Origin: Diadophis punctatus similis
Taxonomy: Eukaryota > Chordata > Lepidosauria > Squamata > Dipsadidae
Reading direction: 5' to 3'
Length of the DNA: 64,000 bases
Assembly: GCA_023053685.1 (NCBI GenBank)
Contig: JALIGW010000001.1
Coordinates: forward strand, 68,005,240 to 68,069,239
Positions within the stretch are counted from its first letter, which is position 1; every line of letters begins with the position of its first letter. Shown here piece after piece: positions 34,486-46,011 of this stretch. The notes below the pieces were generated by a model, which was not told the DNA's origin, made no database searches, and saw only the letters and a list, made by a program, of their open reading frames with translations. Both the position numbers and the translations under genes were made by a program.

Positions 34486-34797
34486 CAGAGGTGGGTTCCT
34501 GCCGGTACGCTCTTACCTGTTGGTCACCGCAGAGCCGAAGAAGCCGGTGGCATTCGCGGCATGGGGCTTCCCCCGCCCGCTTTTCCCCGCCTGCCTGAAC
34601 GCTGCCATTTGCGTTCTTTTGCCCTCTAAGCAAGCAGAACGCTTTGTGCATGCGCAGAGGGCAAAAGAACGCAAATGGCGGCATCCAGGCAGGCGGAGGA
34701 AAGCAGGCGGGGGAAGCCCCGCACCGCGAACGCCACTGGCTTCTTCGGCTCTGCGGCGACCAACAGGTAAGAGAGTACCGGCAGGAAACCACCCCTG
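34486..34797. mobile_element. hAT-type hairpin MITE, 312 bp, TSD 7 of 8
   Basis: The ends CAGAGGTGGGTTCCTGCCGG and CCGGCAGGAAACCACCCCTG are inverted. The flanks are GGGCAGAG (34478-34485) and GGGCAGAT (34798-34805). The whole element folds on itself around GTGCATGCGCAG at 34646-34657. Near-identical frames on both strands result from this. It is the same subfamily as 22836-23147. Confidence 0.92.
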
Positions 34798-35065
34798 GGG
34801 CAGATATGAATATTTTGGATTTCATTTGGGAGGTTCTGAGGAAGCTGTAAATAGATTCACCTTGTTTCCCAAATGTTTAACTCTTCCAGCAAATCAGGGT
34901 TACTGCTCTCCATCCTTGAGAGGAAAAAATCAAAGAGAAATTCATTATTATATCACTGGCTGCTAGCATTGTCATTTGGAAATGCCTTGGAATAGGGCAC
35001 CAGTGATAAGGTAGCCAATTTCTACTTGAGGGTATGGGGAGCCATGGCCCATAACTGTAGGTTGT

Positions 35066-35146
<81 letters not shown>

Positions 35147-35147
35147 T
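35066..35147. repeat. (CTA)n trinucleotide repeat
   Basis: About 27 units with no interruption, giving a poly-threonine frame that is not a gene. Confidence 0.97.
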
Positions 35148-35165
35148 TGTATATATAGTTGGTTG

Positions 35166-35395
35166 CAGCGGTGAAATCTACTTACCTTCCCTACCAGTTC
35201 AGAAGCACGCTTTTTCACCCTCTGCGCATGTGCAGAAGGCTTCGCCCATGCACAAAGGGTAGAAAAAAGAAAATGGCGACATCCAGGCAGGTGGGCGGAG
35301 CCTTGCGCTGTCACTGCTACCGGTTCTCCGAGCCACCGGCAGTCGCCGCTATCGGTATGCCCGAACCGGGCCGAATCAGTAGCATTTCACCCCTG
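35166..35395. mobile_element. hAT-type MITE, 230 bp, exact 8-bp TSD
   Basis: The ends CAGCGGTGAAATCTACTTAC and CAGTAGCATTTCACCCCTG are inverted. GTTGGTTG flanks it at 35158-35165 and 35396-35403. The core has CTCTGCGCATGTGCAGAAGG. It inserted next to the (CTA)n repeat. It defines the CAGCGGTGAAATC subfamily also seen at 19349 and 56078. Confidence 0.93.
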
Positions 35396-35530
35396 GTTGG
35401 TTGCCTACTATAAAAGAAGAACAATGTGATAGCTTTTTAAGATCCTGATTATACATTCAAAATTTTGAAATAGTTATTTTCAGAGAATTATAAATGACAG
35501 TAGAGAAATTATTGGCTAGTGTGTGTTTGT

Positions 35531-35533
<3 letters not shown>

Positions 35534-35624
<91 letters not shown>
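35534..35624. repeat. (CT)n microsatellite
   Basis: About 45 uninterrupted CT units. Confidence 0.97.
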
Positions 35625-35625
<1 letters not shown>

Positions 35626-36430
35626 GGAGAATAAAATTGCCATGTTTTTATGATATTTCAGCAGCATTAAAAAGAGTGGTAATTAAGATTATTGAAAACA
35701 TTTTTTCACCAACCAGAAACATTTTTTACTTCTTACAACTTTGCTGATAGTTTTACCATACATTCGAAAGCAATTGATTCAGCAAAATACAGTTTGTTTT
35801 TTGGAAACCCATTTATAAAGCTGCAGTTCACTTGCCAAAAGAGTTTGGGGGTGGGGGTGGAGAGGAAAGTCCTTGCTTCATCACAATTTTCATAATGACT
35901 TTAACCCAATTTTCAAATTTATGATAAAACTCATTTATAAAAGAAAACAGAAAAAATATCAAATAAAACATTTTGTATAGATTCACATTCATTTTAATCA
36001 GGCTGTTTATTGGACGGGGGAAGAATAAATAAAAGTGCATAACTTAGAAGAGCAAAGAAAAACACTCCTTTGAGTAAAGCATGGGAAATGACCACACACT
36101 TTCATTTTTCTGCTTAAGCAGGGAAGTCTTTCAAAAGAGCTTAATTCATGTACTCCAAAACTACATTAAAAAAAACAAAAACAAATCCCTTGTGACTTAC
36201 AATAGCCAAGGTCATAAAATTAAACATTGAACTTCCTCTCCAATTTTCTAATTTTCCAATTCTATTGGAATATTTTGATTTTTTTATTTATTTTCCCAAG
36301 CAGGAAGGCAGTGTGAGTGTCAGGCAACTCTATATTTTATTTCTGAAGTTAAAGCTACAGCTTGTTCTTAACAGCAATCCAGATTTCTCCCCTTACCTGG
36401 AGAGACCTCATTTCTTTGAACTCCTCCAAT
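35625..36430. other. AT-rich sequence, no feature recognised
   Basis: No feature could be supported on either strand. Confidence 0.4.
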
Positions 36431-36436
36431 CTGCTG

Positions 36437-36760
36437 GGTGGCACAGTGGCTCAGTGGTTAAGATGCTGGGCTTGTTGCCTGGAAAGCCAGCAGCCCGGGT
36501 TCAAGACTGGAGCTCCCATCCTCGCCCCAGCTCCTGCCAACTTAGCCATTCAAAAGCATGCAACTGTGAGTAGATAAATAGGTATCACTTTGATGGGAAG
36601 GTAACAGTGCTCCATAATGTCATGCTGGCCACATGACCATGGAAATGTCTTCAGGTAGCACTGGCTCAATGACCTTGAAATGGAGACGAGCCAGTGAACC
36701 CCCTATTGTCAACAACAACTAGCAGAGTAAAATCTTCAGGGACTCCTTTACTTTACCTCC
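36437..36760 (+). mobile_element. tRNA-derived SINE of a third family
   Basis: The head GGTGGCACAGTGGCTCAGTGG carries an A-box-like sequence. GCCCGGGTTCAAGACTGG is a good B box. The body has GATAAATAGGTATCACTTTG, ATGCTGGCCACATGACCATG and GAAATGGAGACGAGC, and it ends CTCCTTTACTTTACCT. The body is unlike that of the other SINEs here. It sits just before an L2 fragment. Confidence 0.85.
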
Positions 36761-37409
36761 GATCTGCACAACAACCAGCCAACCAGAACTCCACAAACAC
36801 TTTACTCCAAGGCTTCGGAGAGTGATCAAGAAGTATCATCCATTGCAATCCAGAGTTCCCTGAGGATCTGTGGTCCTGTAGAGGAAAGTTCTGGCCAGAA
36901 GATCCTTCATACAATTGCATTTAATATTCCAGTTTTGTGCTTTCCAGAGTCAAGTTGCATGCTATAAGTCATTTATGCCCTCATCCACTCACAAATGGAT
37001 TATTGCAATTCACTTCTTTAGAGTTGGCCTTGAAGACTGTCCAGTAGCTAAAACTGGTGCAGTTTGCATCTATCAGTGTTTTACCCATATACCACCTCTG
37101 TTCTAGAAGCTGCATTGACTACCAGTCAATTTCTGGGTATAATTTCAAAGTGCTGGTTATTATTGTTAAAGCCTTATATAGCTTGTGACCTGGGTATCTT
37201 CAACTTTGTCTGCTCCAAAATGAAGGTGTCTCTTCAGTGAGATTAGGGAAAGCAATGGGATCCTGAGAGAGTTTCGTCTAAAGTAAAGTGACCAGATTTT
37301 TTTTTTTAAGCGGGATGGGGGGGCGGGCCCGCCTGCCCCCCGTCCCGCTTAAAAAAATGTTTTGCCCTCTGCGCATGTGCAGAACGCTGCGCATGCGCAG
37401 AGGGCAAAA

Positions 37410-37860
37410 CAGCAAATGTCGGCATCCAGGTGGGGCGGGGGGGGAGGAGGGAGGGCGCTTGGATGCCTGGAGCAGGTAAGCTGCCGGCTGCCTCCTTTCC
37501 CCGCCTCCCGCCTCCCGTTCGTTGCTTGCCAGCCCGGCCGAAGGGGAGGCGGGAGGCGAGGAAAGGCCTTCCGAAGGGGAAAGGAGGCAGCCGGCAGCTT
37601 ACCTGCTCCAGGCATCCAAGCGCCCTCCCTCCTCCCCCCCGCCCCACCCGGATGCCGACAGGGCTGGCAAGCAACGAAGGGGAGGCGGGAGACGGGGAAA
37701 GGAGGCAGCCGGCAGCTTACCTGCTCCAGGCATCCAAGCGCCCTCCCTCCTCCCCCCGCCCCACCTGGATGCCGACAGGGCTGGCAAGCAACGAACGGGA
37801 GGCGGGAGACGGGGAAAGGAGGCAGCCGGCAGCTTACCTGCTCCAAGCATCCAAGCGCCG
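37410..37860. repeat. 117-118 bp tandem repeat with an inverted first copy
   Basis: The direct units begin GGAGGCAGCCGGCAGCTTAC at 37583, 37701 and 37818 (the last partial). The region 37410-37540 is the same unit in reverse, with GCAGGTAAGCTGCCGGCTGC. All lie inside the 1.04 kb hAT element and are very GC-rich. Confidence 0.9.
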
Positions 37861-38189
37861 CGGTCTCCCGGTCACCCGCCCGGCCCCAGGGCAATGGCGG
37901 CAGCGAGGCAACGGGGGGAAGAAAGGGGAGGGGGACGAGGAAGGGCTGTTTGCGCCGCTCGTAAGCTCAAAGCGGCGACGGCTCCTCGTCCCTCACCCCT
38001 CCCAACAGCAGTGGCGCCTCCGAGGGTGGGGCTAGGGATGGGGCGGGGGAAGGAGAGGAGGAGCAGCCTCCCTTCCCCCTCCCCCCAGCTTCCAGCCGCC
38101 GCCGGAGGAGTCAACAACATGGGATGCCCGCCCGCCGCCAACGCCGCCCACGGCCAGCCCGAGCTGAGAGGCCTGCTGCCTTTCAGGCC

Positions 38190-38234
38190 GATTTTTTGAA
38201 AGAATGCCCTAGTCGTGCATTCTTTCAAAAAATC
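38190..38234. other. Perfect 18-bp-arm hairpin near the right end of the hAT element
   Basis: GATTTTTTGAAAGAATGC pairs exactly with GCATTCTTTCAAAAAATC around a 9-base loop. It lies about 90 bp inside the right terminus. It may be an earlier element's end or a structural feature; no gene is adjacent. Confidence 0.85.
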
Positions 38235-38475
38235 GGGACTTTTTAGAGGACGGGCGGGACGCGGGACAAATCATGAAAAAGCGGGTCTGTCCCGCCAAAA
38301 TCGGGACGTCTGGTCACCTTAGTCTAAAGTGACCCTGTAATCAGGCCTCCAAAGGGACGGTCCCCCTTTTATGGAACAGTTTGCGGACATGCTTTCCTCC
38401 CTGATGAGTTTCAGCAGAGTTGTAGAAACATGAGGATTCAATAAGGGATGTTAGTTTGGTCCTACCCTGGTAGAT

Positions 38476-39090
<615 letters not shown>

Positions 39091-39094
39091 TATA

Positions 39095-39825
39095 TACTTT
39101 AGATAGGATCCATCTCATTATAGAATTGTAGTTGCTTTGTTTTTTTAATCTCTTGTTTTTTCTTGTAAACCCACTCTGGTTTGGGTCTGAGAAATAAATA
39201 AATACATAAATACATAAATACATGTTTATCACGTCTGTTAACTTAAGCACAGGCAAACTATTATGCCAAGAAAAGGGTGGAAGTCTGCTGTGAATGAAGC
39301 CGAAGGAACTTTGAAAGGAAAGGCAGTTTCCAGTTGAAAAGTCATATTAAAATGACCGCAGGCATTTTGCACAAATAAGAAACAATTCTCTCCTTTGGCA
39401 TCAGCGTTTTTATTGCTGCATCCCCTATTTTGGGTGAGGGAAACTTTTAGAAATTGTTTGAAAGGCAAGGAAGAAAATATAAGATTGTTCTCTGTGCCCT
39501 GTTTCTGCAACCACGCCTTTGAACAAGCTATGGGGTTTTGTTTTGTTTATGAGTAAGAAGAAAAATATCCAGTAGCAAACTGTTTCCTAGAAAAAATGGT
39601 ATTGACATATAGTGTATTGTCTCCATTTTCCTCCACTAAGTATCAATTAGTTTTGAAATTTATATGTAGATTAAAATTGTGATGCAAGAAAGACATGCCA
39701 TGTTTACTTAAAATATCAGTTAATTAGCAACCAAACCTGCTGCTTAAGCATGAAATTAATAATATTTTTTTTCCTCAATAAAAATAGGTTTTAAAAATGC
39801 ATGTTTAATGAGGCCTGTATTTATC
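39095..39825. other. Unique-looking sequence, no element recognised
   Basis: The stretch 39240-39530 is more balanced in base composition and free of repeat words. I considered it a possible conserved non-coding segment, but nothing in one sequence can show conservation. No exon is supported. Confidence 0.35.
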
Positions 39826-39826
39826 A

Positions 39827-40233
39827 ATGAATATTATGAGTGTTATGCTGTTTGGGGCCCTCTCTGTAGATGGAGGTTCTTGTCACCATAACCTACGGTC
39901 TGATCACCACTTGTTTGGTTTATGCAATGCACAATACATGGGGCTGCCTTTGAAAACCATCCAGAAACTGCAACTGATACAAAACGTGGAAGCCCATATA
40001 TTAGGAAATCAGTCATGATAATCAAATAAAATATCTTTTATAGTCACTGTACTGGTTACCAAGTTTCAGAGCACAATTCAAAGTTCTGGTTCTGGTCCAT
40101 AGCATTTAGCACTGAGGTACTTAGAAACTGAAAGCCACTTTTTCTGTGCAGAACTGGCCTTCCCAACTTCTCCATTGTGTTCCCATCAATGTATTTAAGC
40201 TCTTTCAGGTTGGTGAGGTGGGGAGAGGTTGGG

Positions 40234-40271
<38 letters not shown>

Positions 40272-40335
40272 GAGTTGCAGCTACCATATTATAAAATAGC
40301 CTTCCTCTGAGAACCTCTTTGATGGCTGTCTTGAA
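39827..40335 (+). mobile_element. L2 LINE relic, C-terminal reverse-transcriptase region
   Basis: It encodes Tyr-Met-Gly-Leu-Pro-Leu-Lys-Thr-Ile-Gln-Lys-Leu-Gln-Leu-Ile-Gln-Asn near 39935-39990, the same words as the L2 frame at 54.7 kb. It decays into frameshifts after 40020. A (TTG)n array interrupts it at 40232-40272. Confidence 0.85.
40232..40272. repeat. (TTG)n trinucleotide repeat
   Basis: About 13 units inside the L2 relic. Confidence 0.95.
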
Positions 40336-40837
40336 ACTATAAAGACAGAGTTGCTCTGGAGGTTTTTTTATCCACCATGATGTTGATTATGGATTCATAT
40401 TTATGGGTTTTTAGATAGAAATTGGTTTTTGTGCAATGATGTAAAACAACCATTTTTTTTTCAAATCAACAATATATTAGCACATAAACTAATAAATAGA
40501 TCTTTGTTAGGATTAGTACTTCTCTGGATTACAGTAACAATGTGTTTTACAATGTAGGATTTGGTAGCAATAAATAGCCGAGGAGAAGATTCAGAACATC
40601 ATTCTTCATTTTGGAAGTTTTACTTCCAAATCAATTGTTCCCCAAATAATTATTTCACAATGGATTTTGAATTAGAATGAAAGTGAATTGACAAGTGGAA
40701 AGAAATTCTACCTATGTTGTTTTGACTGTTTGTCAGAAAATCCATCACATCCTGTATGTTTAAACATTTTTGCAAAAAAAAAAAAAAGAGGGAGAATGGT
40801 ATATATTTTCCCCTTCCTTCCAGGGAGCGGTTGTCTA
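40336..40837. other. AT-rich sequence, no feature recognised
   Basis: Nothing supported beyond an A13 run near 40776-40788. Confidence 0.4.
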
Positions 40838-41330
40838 AATTTATTTATTTTTATTTATTTATTTATTTTTGTCAAGTATGTGTTGGTAATATACATAGAT
40901 ATAACATTGTTTATATACATAAGATGGGTACTGATAAGAGAGAACATTTGGACAGGGACGGTAGGCACGCTGGTGCACTTATGCACGCCCTTTTAGGAAT
41001 CGGGTGAGGTCAACAGTGGATAGTAAAGTGTTGGGGGTTTGGTGATGAAACCACAGAGTCAGGTAGTGAGTTCCAGGCATTTACCACTCTGTTGCTAAAG
41101 TCGTATTTTCTACAGTCAAGTTTAGAGCAGTTCACTTTGAGTTTGTATCTGTTGTGTGCTCATGAATTGTTGTGGTTGAAGCTGAAGTAGTCGTTGACAG
41201 GAAGGACATTGTAGCAGATAATTTTATGAGCTATGCTTAGGTTGTGCTGAAGGCGACGTAGTTCTAAGCTTTCTAAGCCCAGGATTTCAAGGCTGGTTGC
41301 GTAAGGTATTCTGTTGCGAGTAGAGGAGTG
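40838..41330 (-). mobile_element. Non-LTR retrotransposon 3' end (jockey/CR1 group)
   Basis: The minus strand reads the same protein end and 3' untranslated region as 12735-13440. Plus-strand words include GTAGGCACGCTGGTGCACTT and GAAGCTGAAGTAGTCGTTGAC, and the TATTTATTTTTGTCAAG tail is at the low-coordinate side. It is 5'-truncated at about 41330 (AGAGGAGTGGAG). Confidence 0.85.
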
Positions 41331-41334
41331 GAGG

Positions 41335-42820
41335 AAGATGATAATTATTTTCTATGTCTCGATGAAAAGGCTTTACTTACAGAACTTTAAACATATAGAA
41401 TTCCTGACACAATGCTTCAATGGCTTATTTGATGATTTGTGTTCAGATAAATTGTTATTCTTGTATCCATATGAACTTATAAAAAAGGAGGCACCAGATG
41501 TTATGAAGTTTGACATCAACAGTTTCTAATCAAGCCCAGACTTTTAAACCATTAAAGTTTGAGCATAAGTATTCCAAGATTTGCTAAAAATATGAAACTT
41601 CTTAAAATGTTAATTTATTCATCAGACATGCATATCCTATCTTTAATAATATATTTGAAAACACACAAACCTACATTAAAAGTTTCATATCAAGGAATTT
41701 CACAGAACAGAAACTGACACAGGTATTCCAGAGTGGTCAGTTAAGGTTATTCTAAAATTATCATTCTGAACTGACAAGATGTTGGTCTTTAATAATGTAG
41801 GAGAGAACATTTATAAAAGTTTTAATATTCTTGAATGTTTTAAGGAGAAAGTGTAACAAGGAAACTGAAAGCAAATTTAAATTATGGATGACTTTGGAAC
41901 TTAAGATGCATGCATACTTACTTACAGTGGTTAGCTGAAAATAGTGTGCCCGTCTATCTTTGGCTTTTTTGCATGATACTCAGTTATGCATATAGAAATG
42001 CCATTTGGACCTATAAACTTCATACGTCAGATTTATCTTATACATCATTTTAGAAAGCAGCATGCAACTTAAAGATTGGAACAGTTTCTACTTCTCTTTA
42101 GAGATTTCATTGATGTAATTAGGGATGCAACTAAGCTATTACAAATTTAGAGCTATACTGAAACTAGTTTCAATCTTGTTTAAAGAAATGAATTTTTATT
42201 CATTTCTTACTATCACCTTGTGAGATAGATTTTTTTTTGTCAATGAATGTGCATCATTCAACATTTCAACTAATTTCCATTGGGGTCTTTCTTATTAGAC
42301 ATAATTTTTGAACATTTAATAAATGAAACAACCAAGGGAAAAAAAGAAAAAGGATGAAGATCAATATTAAAAGAAAATCACTATTATGCCATGATTCTGT
42401 TCTGTAATACATTCAGTCTGGTTACAGAATTAACTCACCTCATGGATTTGCATAATACCTGGAGTTGTAAACTAACCAAGATGGCTGAATTTGCATTATA
42501 TTTTAAGCCATAAAAACCTTACCAAGATTAGAAATAATCATGCTTTGCATTTCTGCAAATGCAGCCACTTGGTCTTTAAGTTTAAACATGATATATATGA
42601 ATCAGTACAGTACTCCAGATAAATTTTAAAACAATCACATTCTTGATCTGAAAAACATACCTTCATAGGAAGACTAGATAAAATACAAGTGTTATAATGC
42701 TTGTAATAGCCATTTAACAATTTTGGAGGATAATCTTTATGTATGTGCCTCTGTGTAGGTGTATTACAGTTACCTTTTAGTAAGGAGACTTGTTCACCCA
42801 GCTGTTTGAATAGAAAAATA
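41335..42820. other. AT-rich sequence, no feature recognised
   Basis: About 1.5 kb with no element termini, RNA gene or supported exon. The frame at 41314-41529 begins inside LINE sequence and is not a gene. Confidence 0.4.
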
Positions 42821-42821
42821 A

Positions 42822-42976
42822 TAGAATAACAGAGTTGGAAGGGAACTTGGAGGTCTTCTAGTCCAACCCCCTGCTTAAGCAGGAAACCCTACACCACTTC
42901 AGACAAATGGTTATCCAACATCTTCTTTAAAACTTCCAGTGTTGGAGCATTCACAACTTCTGGAAGCAAGTTGAAA
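42822..42976 (-). mobile_element. CR1 LINE 3' end
   Basis: The plus-strand text starts AATAATAGAATAACAGAGTTGG and passes CTAGTCCAACCCCCTGC, the complement of the CR1 3' end. The ATTCT terminus is only about two units long here. Confidence 0.93.
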
Positions 42977-43149
42977 TACACATCAATGTTTTTATTAAGG
43001 AAAAAAACATACTATTCTCAAATAGAGCCCCAAGATTCCCAGATTCAATCCAGGTATCTATATAGGCAAGATTAAGAAAGATCTTCTGACAATCTGGAGA
43101 GTTTTTAACACATGGAAGACATTAAGCTTGATTGATTGTATGCCATTAA

Positions 43150-43702
43150 AAACAATTAAGATCAAGTGAGGTACTAATACCACTCTATAAAGCCTTAGTA
43201 AGACCACATCTAGAATTCTGCATCCAGTTTTGGTAATCACACTATAAAAAAGATGTTGAGACTCTAGAAAAAGTGCAGAGAAGAGCTGCCAGGATGATTA
43301 GGGGACTGGAGACTAAAACATATGAAGAACGGTAACAGGAACTGGACATGGCTAGTCTAGTGAAGAGAAGGACCAGGGGAGACATGATAGCACTCTTCCA
43401 ATACTTGAGTGGCTGCCACAGAGACGAGGGGGTCAAGCTATTTTCCAAGGCATCTGAAGGCCAGACAAGGAATAATGGATGCAAACTGAGGAGAGATTCA
43501 ACCTAGAAATAAGGAGAAATTTTCTGACAGTGAGAACAATCAACCAATGAAACAGCTTGCCTTCAGAAGTTGTGGGAGCTTTATCACTGGAAGCTTTCAA
43601 GAAGAGACTGGACTGGCATCTGTCAGAAATGGTGTAGGGTCTCCTGCTTGGGCAGGGGTTTGGACTAGATGACCTACAAGGCCCCTTCCAACTGTGTCAA
43701 TC
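43150..43702 (+). mobile_element. CR1 LINE, C-terminal coding part and 3' end
   Basis: The sequence AAGACCACATCTAGAATTCTG encodes the Arg-Pro-His-Leu-Glu-Phe-Cys word of CR1. CAGAGAAGAGCTGCCAGGATG and the usual 3' region follow, ending CTTCCAACTGTGTCAATCTG. The terminus has no microsatellite. It lies in opposite orientation to, and about 170 bp from, the fragment at 42822. Confidence 0.92.
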
Positions 43703-43736
43703 TGATAAGGAGAAAGTGCCAACTTTAGTATCTACA

Positions 43737-44310
43737 TAGGATGATCCATCTCCAGCCTGGTCTTTCAGATCTTCGAAATATCTATTATTCCTATATCAAT
43801 TAAGTCCATCTACTTTGCTGCTGATCACCCTTATCTTGTTTTCTACCATTTCACCCAGAAATATGGATTTCTCAATGGAGCTGGATTTTTGTACAATGTG
43901 TCCAAGATATGAAAATTTGAGCCTGGTAATTTGAGCCTCTGGATTGATTTGCTTTATGATTTCTCCTCCCCCCCCACCTCCTGGCTAGCAATAGTACTCT
44001 TCTCCAAAATCAAAGCCTTCTTCAAGAGTCTTCTCTAAGTTCTTCTGTTCCTTACCATATTTCTGAAGATATTCCATCAATACCTGTAGCTTTTTTTGTC
44101 TTGGTAATTACCAGACTACTGATCTAATATCATCTAGTATTAGAGATTGTTGTAAATACAGAATATATTCTGACATACCTTGGATGTTAATATTTTTACT
44201 GTACAGAATTTCAATATACTCCTTACAACTTTGATCTTCTTTTAATTAGTCACCATATGTCCTTTGATGACTTTTAGAAAACCAACTTGAAGAATCTCCC
44301 TCTGAATTGG
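43737..44310 (-). mobile_element. BovB LINE 3' region
   Basis: The minus strand gives GAAGATCTGAAAGACCAGGC followed by TGGAGATGGATCATCC, the end of the BovB protein and its 3' region. Plus-strand words TTTCACCCAGAAATATGGAT and CAAGAGTCTTCTCTAAG belong to the preceding coding part. It is strongly decayed, and the right edge is approximate. Confidence 0.65.
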
Positions 44311-44633
44311 AGAAACTTTTGGAATTCTTTTCTTGTTTTTTTATTTTTTTTTTCTCTATATGTGTATTTCCATCTTCAAGGTCTGAGATCCTGAACTTTG
44401 TCTCCCTTGGCTTTGCTTCTCTTCTTTACTTGGCAATTTCCGCTATTTGTTCTGATTTCCTTATCTGTTCTTGGTCTTTTCATATTCTTCCTTAACAACT
44501 TTAATTTCTTTCAACAGTTGATTTTAATTGTTCATCAAAACAGGTGCTGAGGAAGGTTGACAGCAGAATAAGCAGCAGAATAATACAAAAATTTTGGAAG
44601 AAAAACTATACTTTAACAAAATCCGCTGCATAT

Positions 44634-44860
44634 AGCAATAGCATTTAGACTTATATACCGCTTCATAGTGCTTTATAGCCCTCTCTAAGCGGTTTACAGA
44701 GTTCAGCATATTGCCCCCAACAATCTGGGTTCTCATTTTACTGACCTCAGAAGGATGGAAGGCTGAGTCAACCTTGAGCCTGGTGAGATTTGAACAGCTG
44801 AACTGCTGAACTAGCAGTCAGCTGGAGTAGCCTGCAGTAGCTGCAGCCACCTTGGCTCAC
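44634..44860 (-). mobile_element. tRNA-derived squamate SINE
   Basis: It carries TATATACCGCTTCATAGTGC, CTCTAAGCGGTTTACAGAG, CAACAATCTGGGTTCTC and the head complement GCCACCTTGGCTC. A short deletion lies near the head. Confidence 0.92.
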
Positions 44861-44861
44861 T

Positions 44862-45585
44862 AATATAAAGAAAATCAGTATAAAATATTCTATCGGTGGC
44901 ACTTAGCCCCAGCAAGACTCGCAAAAATGTATCCCAATTCAAACTCTAATTGCTGGAAATGTAAAAAAAGCACAAGGTACCTTTTTTCATGTATGGTGGC
45001 TTTGTTGAGAAATTAAAAAATATTGGATTAAACTACAAAAATGGCTAAGTGAAATTACACAAAGCCAAATAGAATTGAAGCCTGAATTGTTTCTTCTGGG
45101 GATCATTAAAGGGAAATATTCTAAAAAGATTAAATATTTGATTATCCATATAATCAAAGCAGCGAGAATTGTACTCGCACAAGCTTGAAAAATGTCCACT
45201 ATACCGACAGAGGATGTAACAGCAAAGAGTCCCCCGGGAGTTGGGCAGCATAGAAATTTTAATAAATAAAATAAATAAAAATAATAATTCAAAAAAAAAT
45301 TGAATATGCAGAAATGAACAAACTGACTAAAGAATTAAATGATAAGGAAGATTCAGAATATTACTCAACATGGGAAAACTGGTATCAATGAATAGAAAAT
45401 AAAAATAGGAAATATATAGATAAAAATAAGACATAAATTTACATATATTTGATCAAATAGGAATATCTGAGAATATAAGAATAGAGTCAAGATTTGTGTA
45501 CTGTCATAACGATGTTGAATTGGTCAATCATTATGGATGTAGTTACGTCATAGAAGTGTTTGTATATTTTAAATCTTAATAAAGG
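44862..45585 (+). mobile_element. L1 LINE ORF2 C-terminus and 3' end, interrupted by an L2 tail
   Basis: In shifting frames it reads Ala-Arg-Leu-Ala-Lys-Met-Tyr-Pro-Asn, Cys-Trp-Lys-Cys-Lys-Lys-Ser and Ala-Arg-Ile-Val-Leu-Ala, the C-terminal part of L1 ORF2. The frame resumes after 45295 with Glu-Tyr-Ala-Glu-Met-Asn-Lys-Leu-Thr and ends near 45434. A 3' untranslated part ends in AATAAAG near 45580. The 45226-45290 L2 terminus sits between the two parts. Confidence 0.8.
45226..45290 (+). mobile_element. Minimal L2 3' terminus inserted in L1
   Basis: Only GAGTCCCCCGGGAGTTGGGC, AGCATAGAAATTTTAATAAA and a short (AAAT)n tail are present, about 65 bp. It splits the L1 protein sequence between a Val-Thr-Ala-Lys and a Lys-Ile-Glu-Tyr, so it landed after the L1. 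It is a very short LINE insertion. Confidence 0.85.
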
Positions 45586-45589
45586 TTTT

Positions 45590-46003
45590 TTTGGGGTGAA
45601 AAAGCAGTAGAATAATACATGCATAAATAAATCCTTTACATCTACATCAGTATTTTTGTATTGGGCAATCACCATTTTATAGTGTAGCAATTAATTTTAA
45701 GGAAGAACATAGCCCTTGACATTTTCTAACAGATACAGAAGGGTTGTTTCTTGACTGTGTTGCTTGTACTGACAAAAGTTGCTTTGCTCCAGCAGAAACA
45801 CCTCTCCTTGATTCATATCAGAGAAAATAATTTTTTTCCTGATTCCAATTTTCTCTTCAGTCTCTTGTGCAGCATCTCTTCCAAATCTTCAGAGGATTGA
45901 GGAACAGCCTGCAAAGTGGCTTGCCAAGCTTCAGAAGTGGTCCAAATGGATGGAGGTGGGGAAGAAACATTCACCGCTTTATGGTTACCCTGGAAAGGTG
46001 TAA
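45590..46003. other. Sequence without recognised feature
   Basis: No element ends or exon supported. Confidence 0.4.
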
Positions 46004-46011
46004 ATGTAATG

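Larger units (their letters stand above)
37284..38321. mobile_element. GC-rich hAT-type element, 1.04 kb, exact 8-bp TSD
   Basis: The ends TAAAGTGACCAGATTTT and ACGTCTGGTCACCTTA are inverted repeats, and GTCTAAAG flanks it at 37276-37283 and 38322-38329. Inside are TGCGCATGCGCA (37388-37399), one inverted and then three direct copies of a 117-118 bp unit (direct starts 37583, 37701, 37818) and a CpG-rich stretch to about 38180. A perfect hairpin lies at 38190-38234. Long frames on both strands are by-products of high GC. No transposase similarity was found. Confidence 0.9.
36905..38470 (+). mobile_element. L2 LINE relic split by a hAT-type insertion
   Basis: The left part (36905-37283) contains decayed L2 reverse-transcriptase C-terminal sequence, such as GGATTATTGCAATTCACTTC and the AAGCTGCATTGACTACCAGT region. 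The right part (38330-38470) continues with GGGACGGTCCCCCTTTTATG GAACAG, the Leu-Trp-Asn-Ser stretch of L2. The 1.04 kb hAT element at 37284-38321 separates them. Both halves are diverged beyond function. Confidence 0.7.

Noticed and set aside
35026..35262. Poly-threonine frame
   Set aside because: (CTA/ACT)n microsatellite.
37306..38228. Several 100-225 codon Pro/Gly/Arg-rich frames
   Set aside because: GC-rich tandem repeats have few stops; frames are open on both strands, repeat with the 118-bp unit and lie within a bounded transposon.
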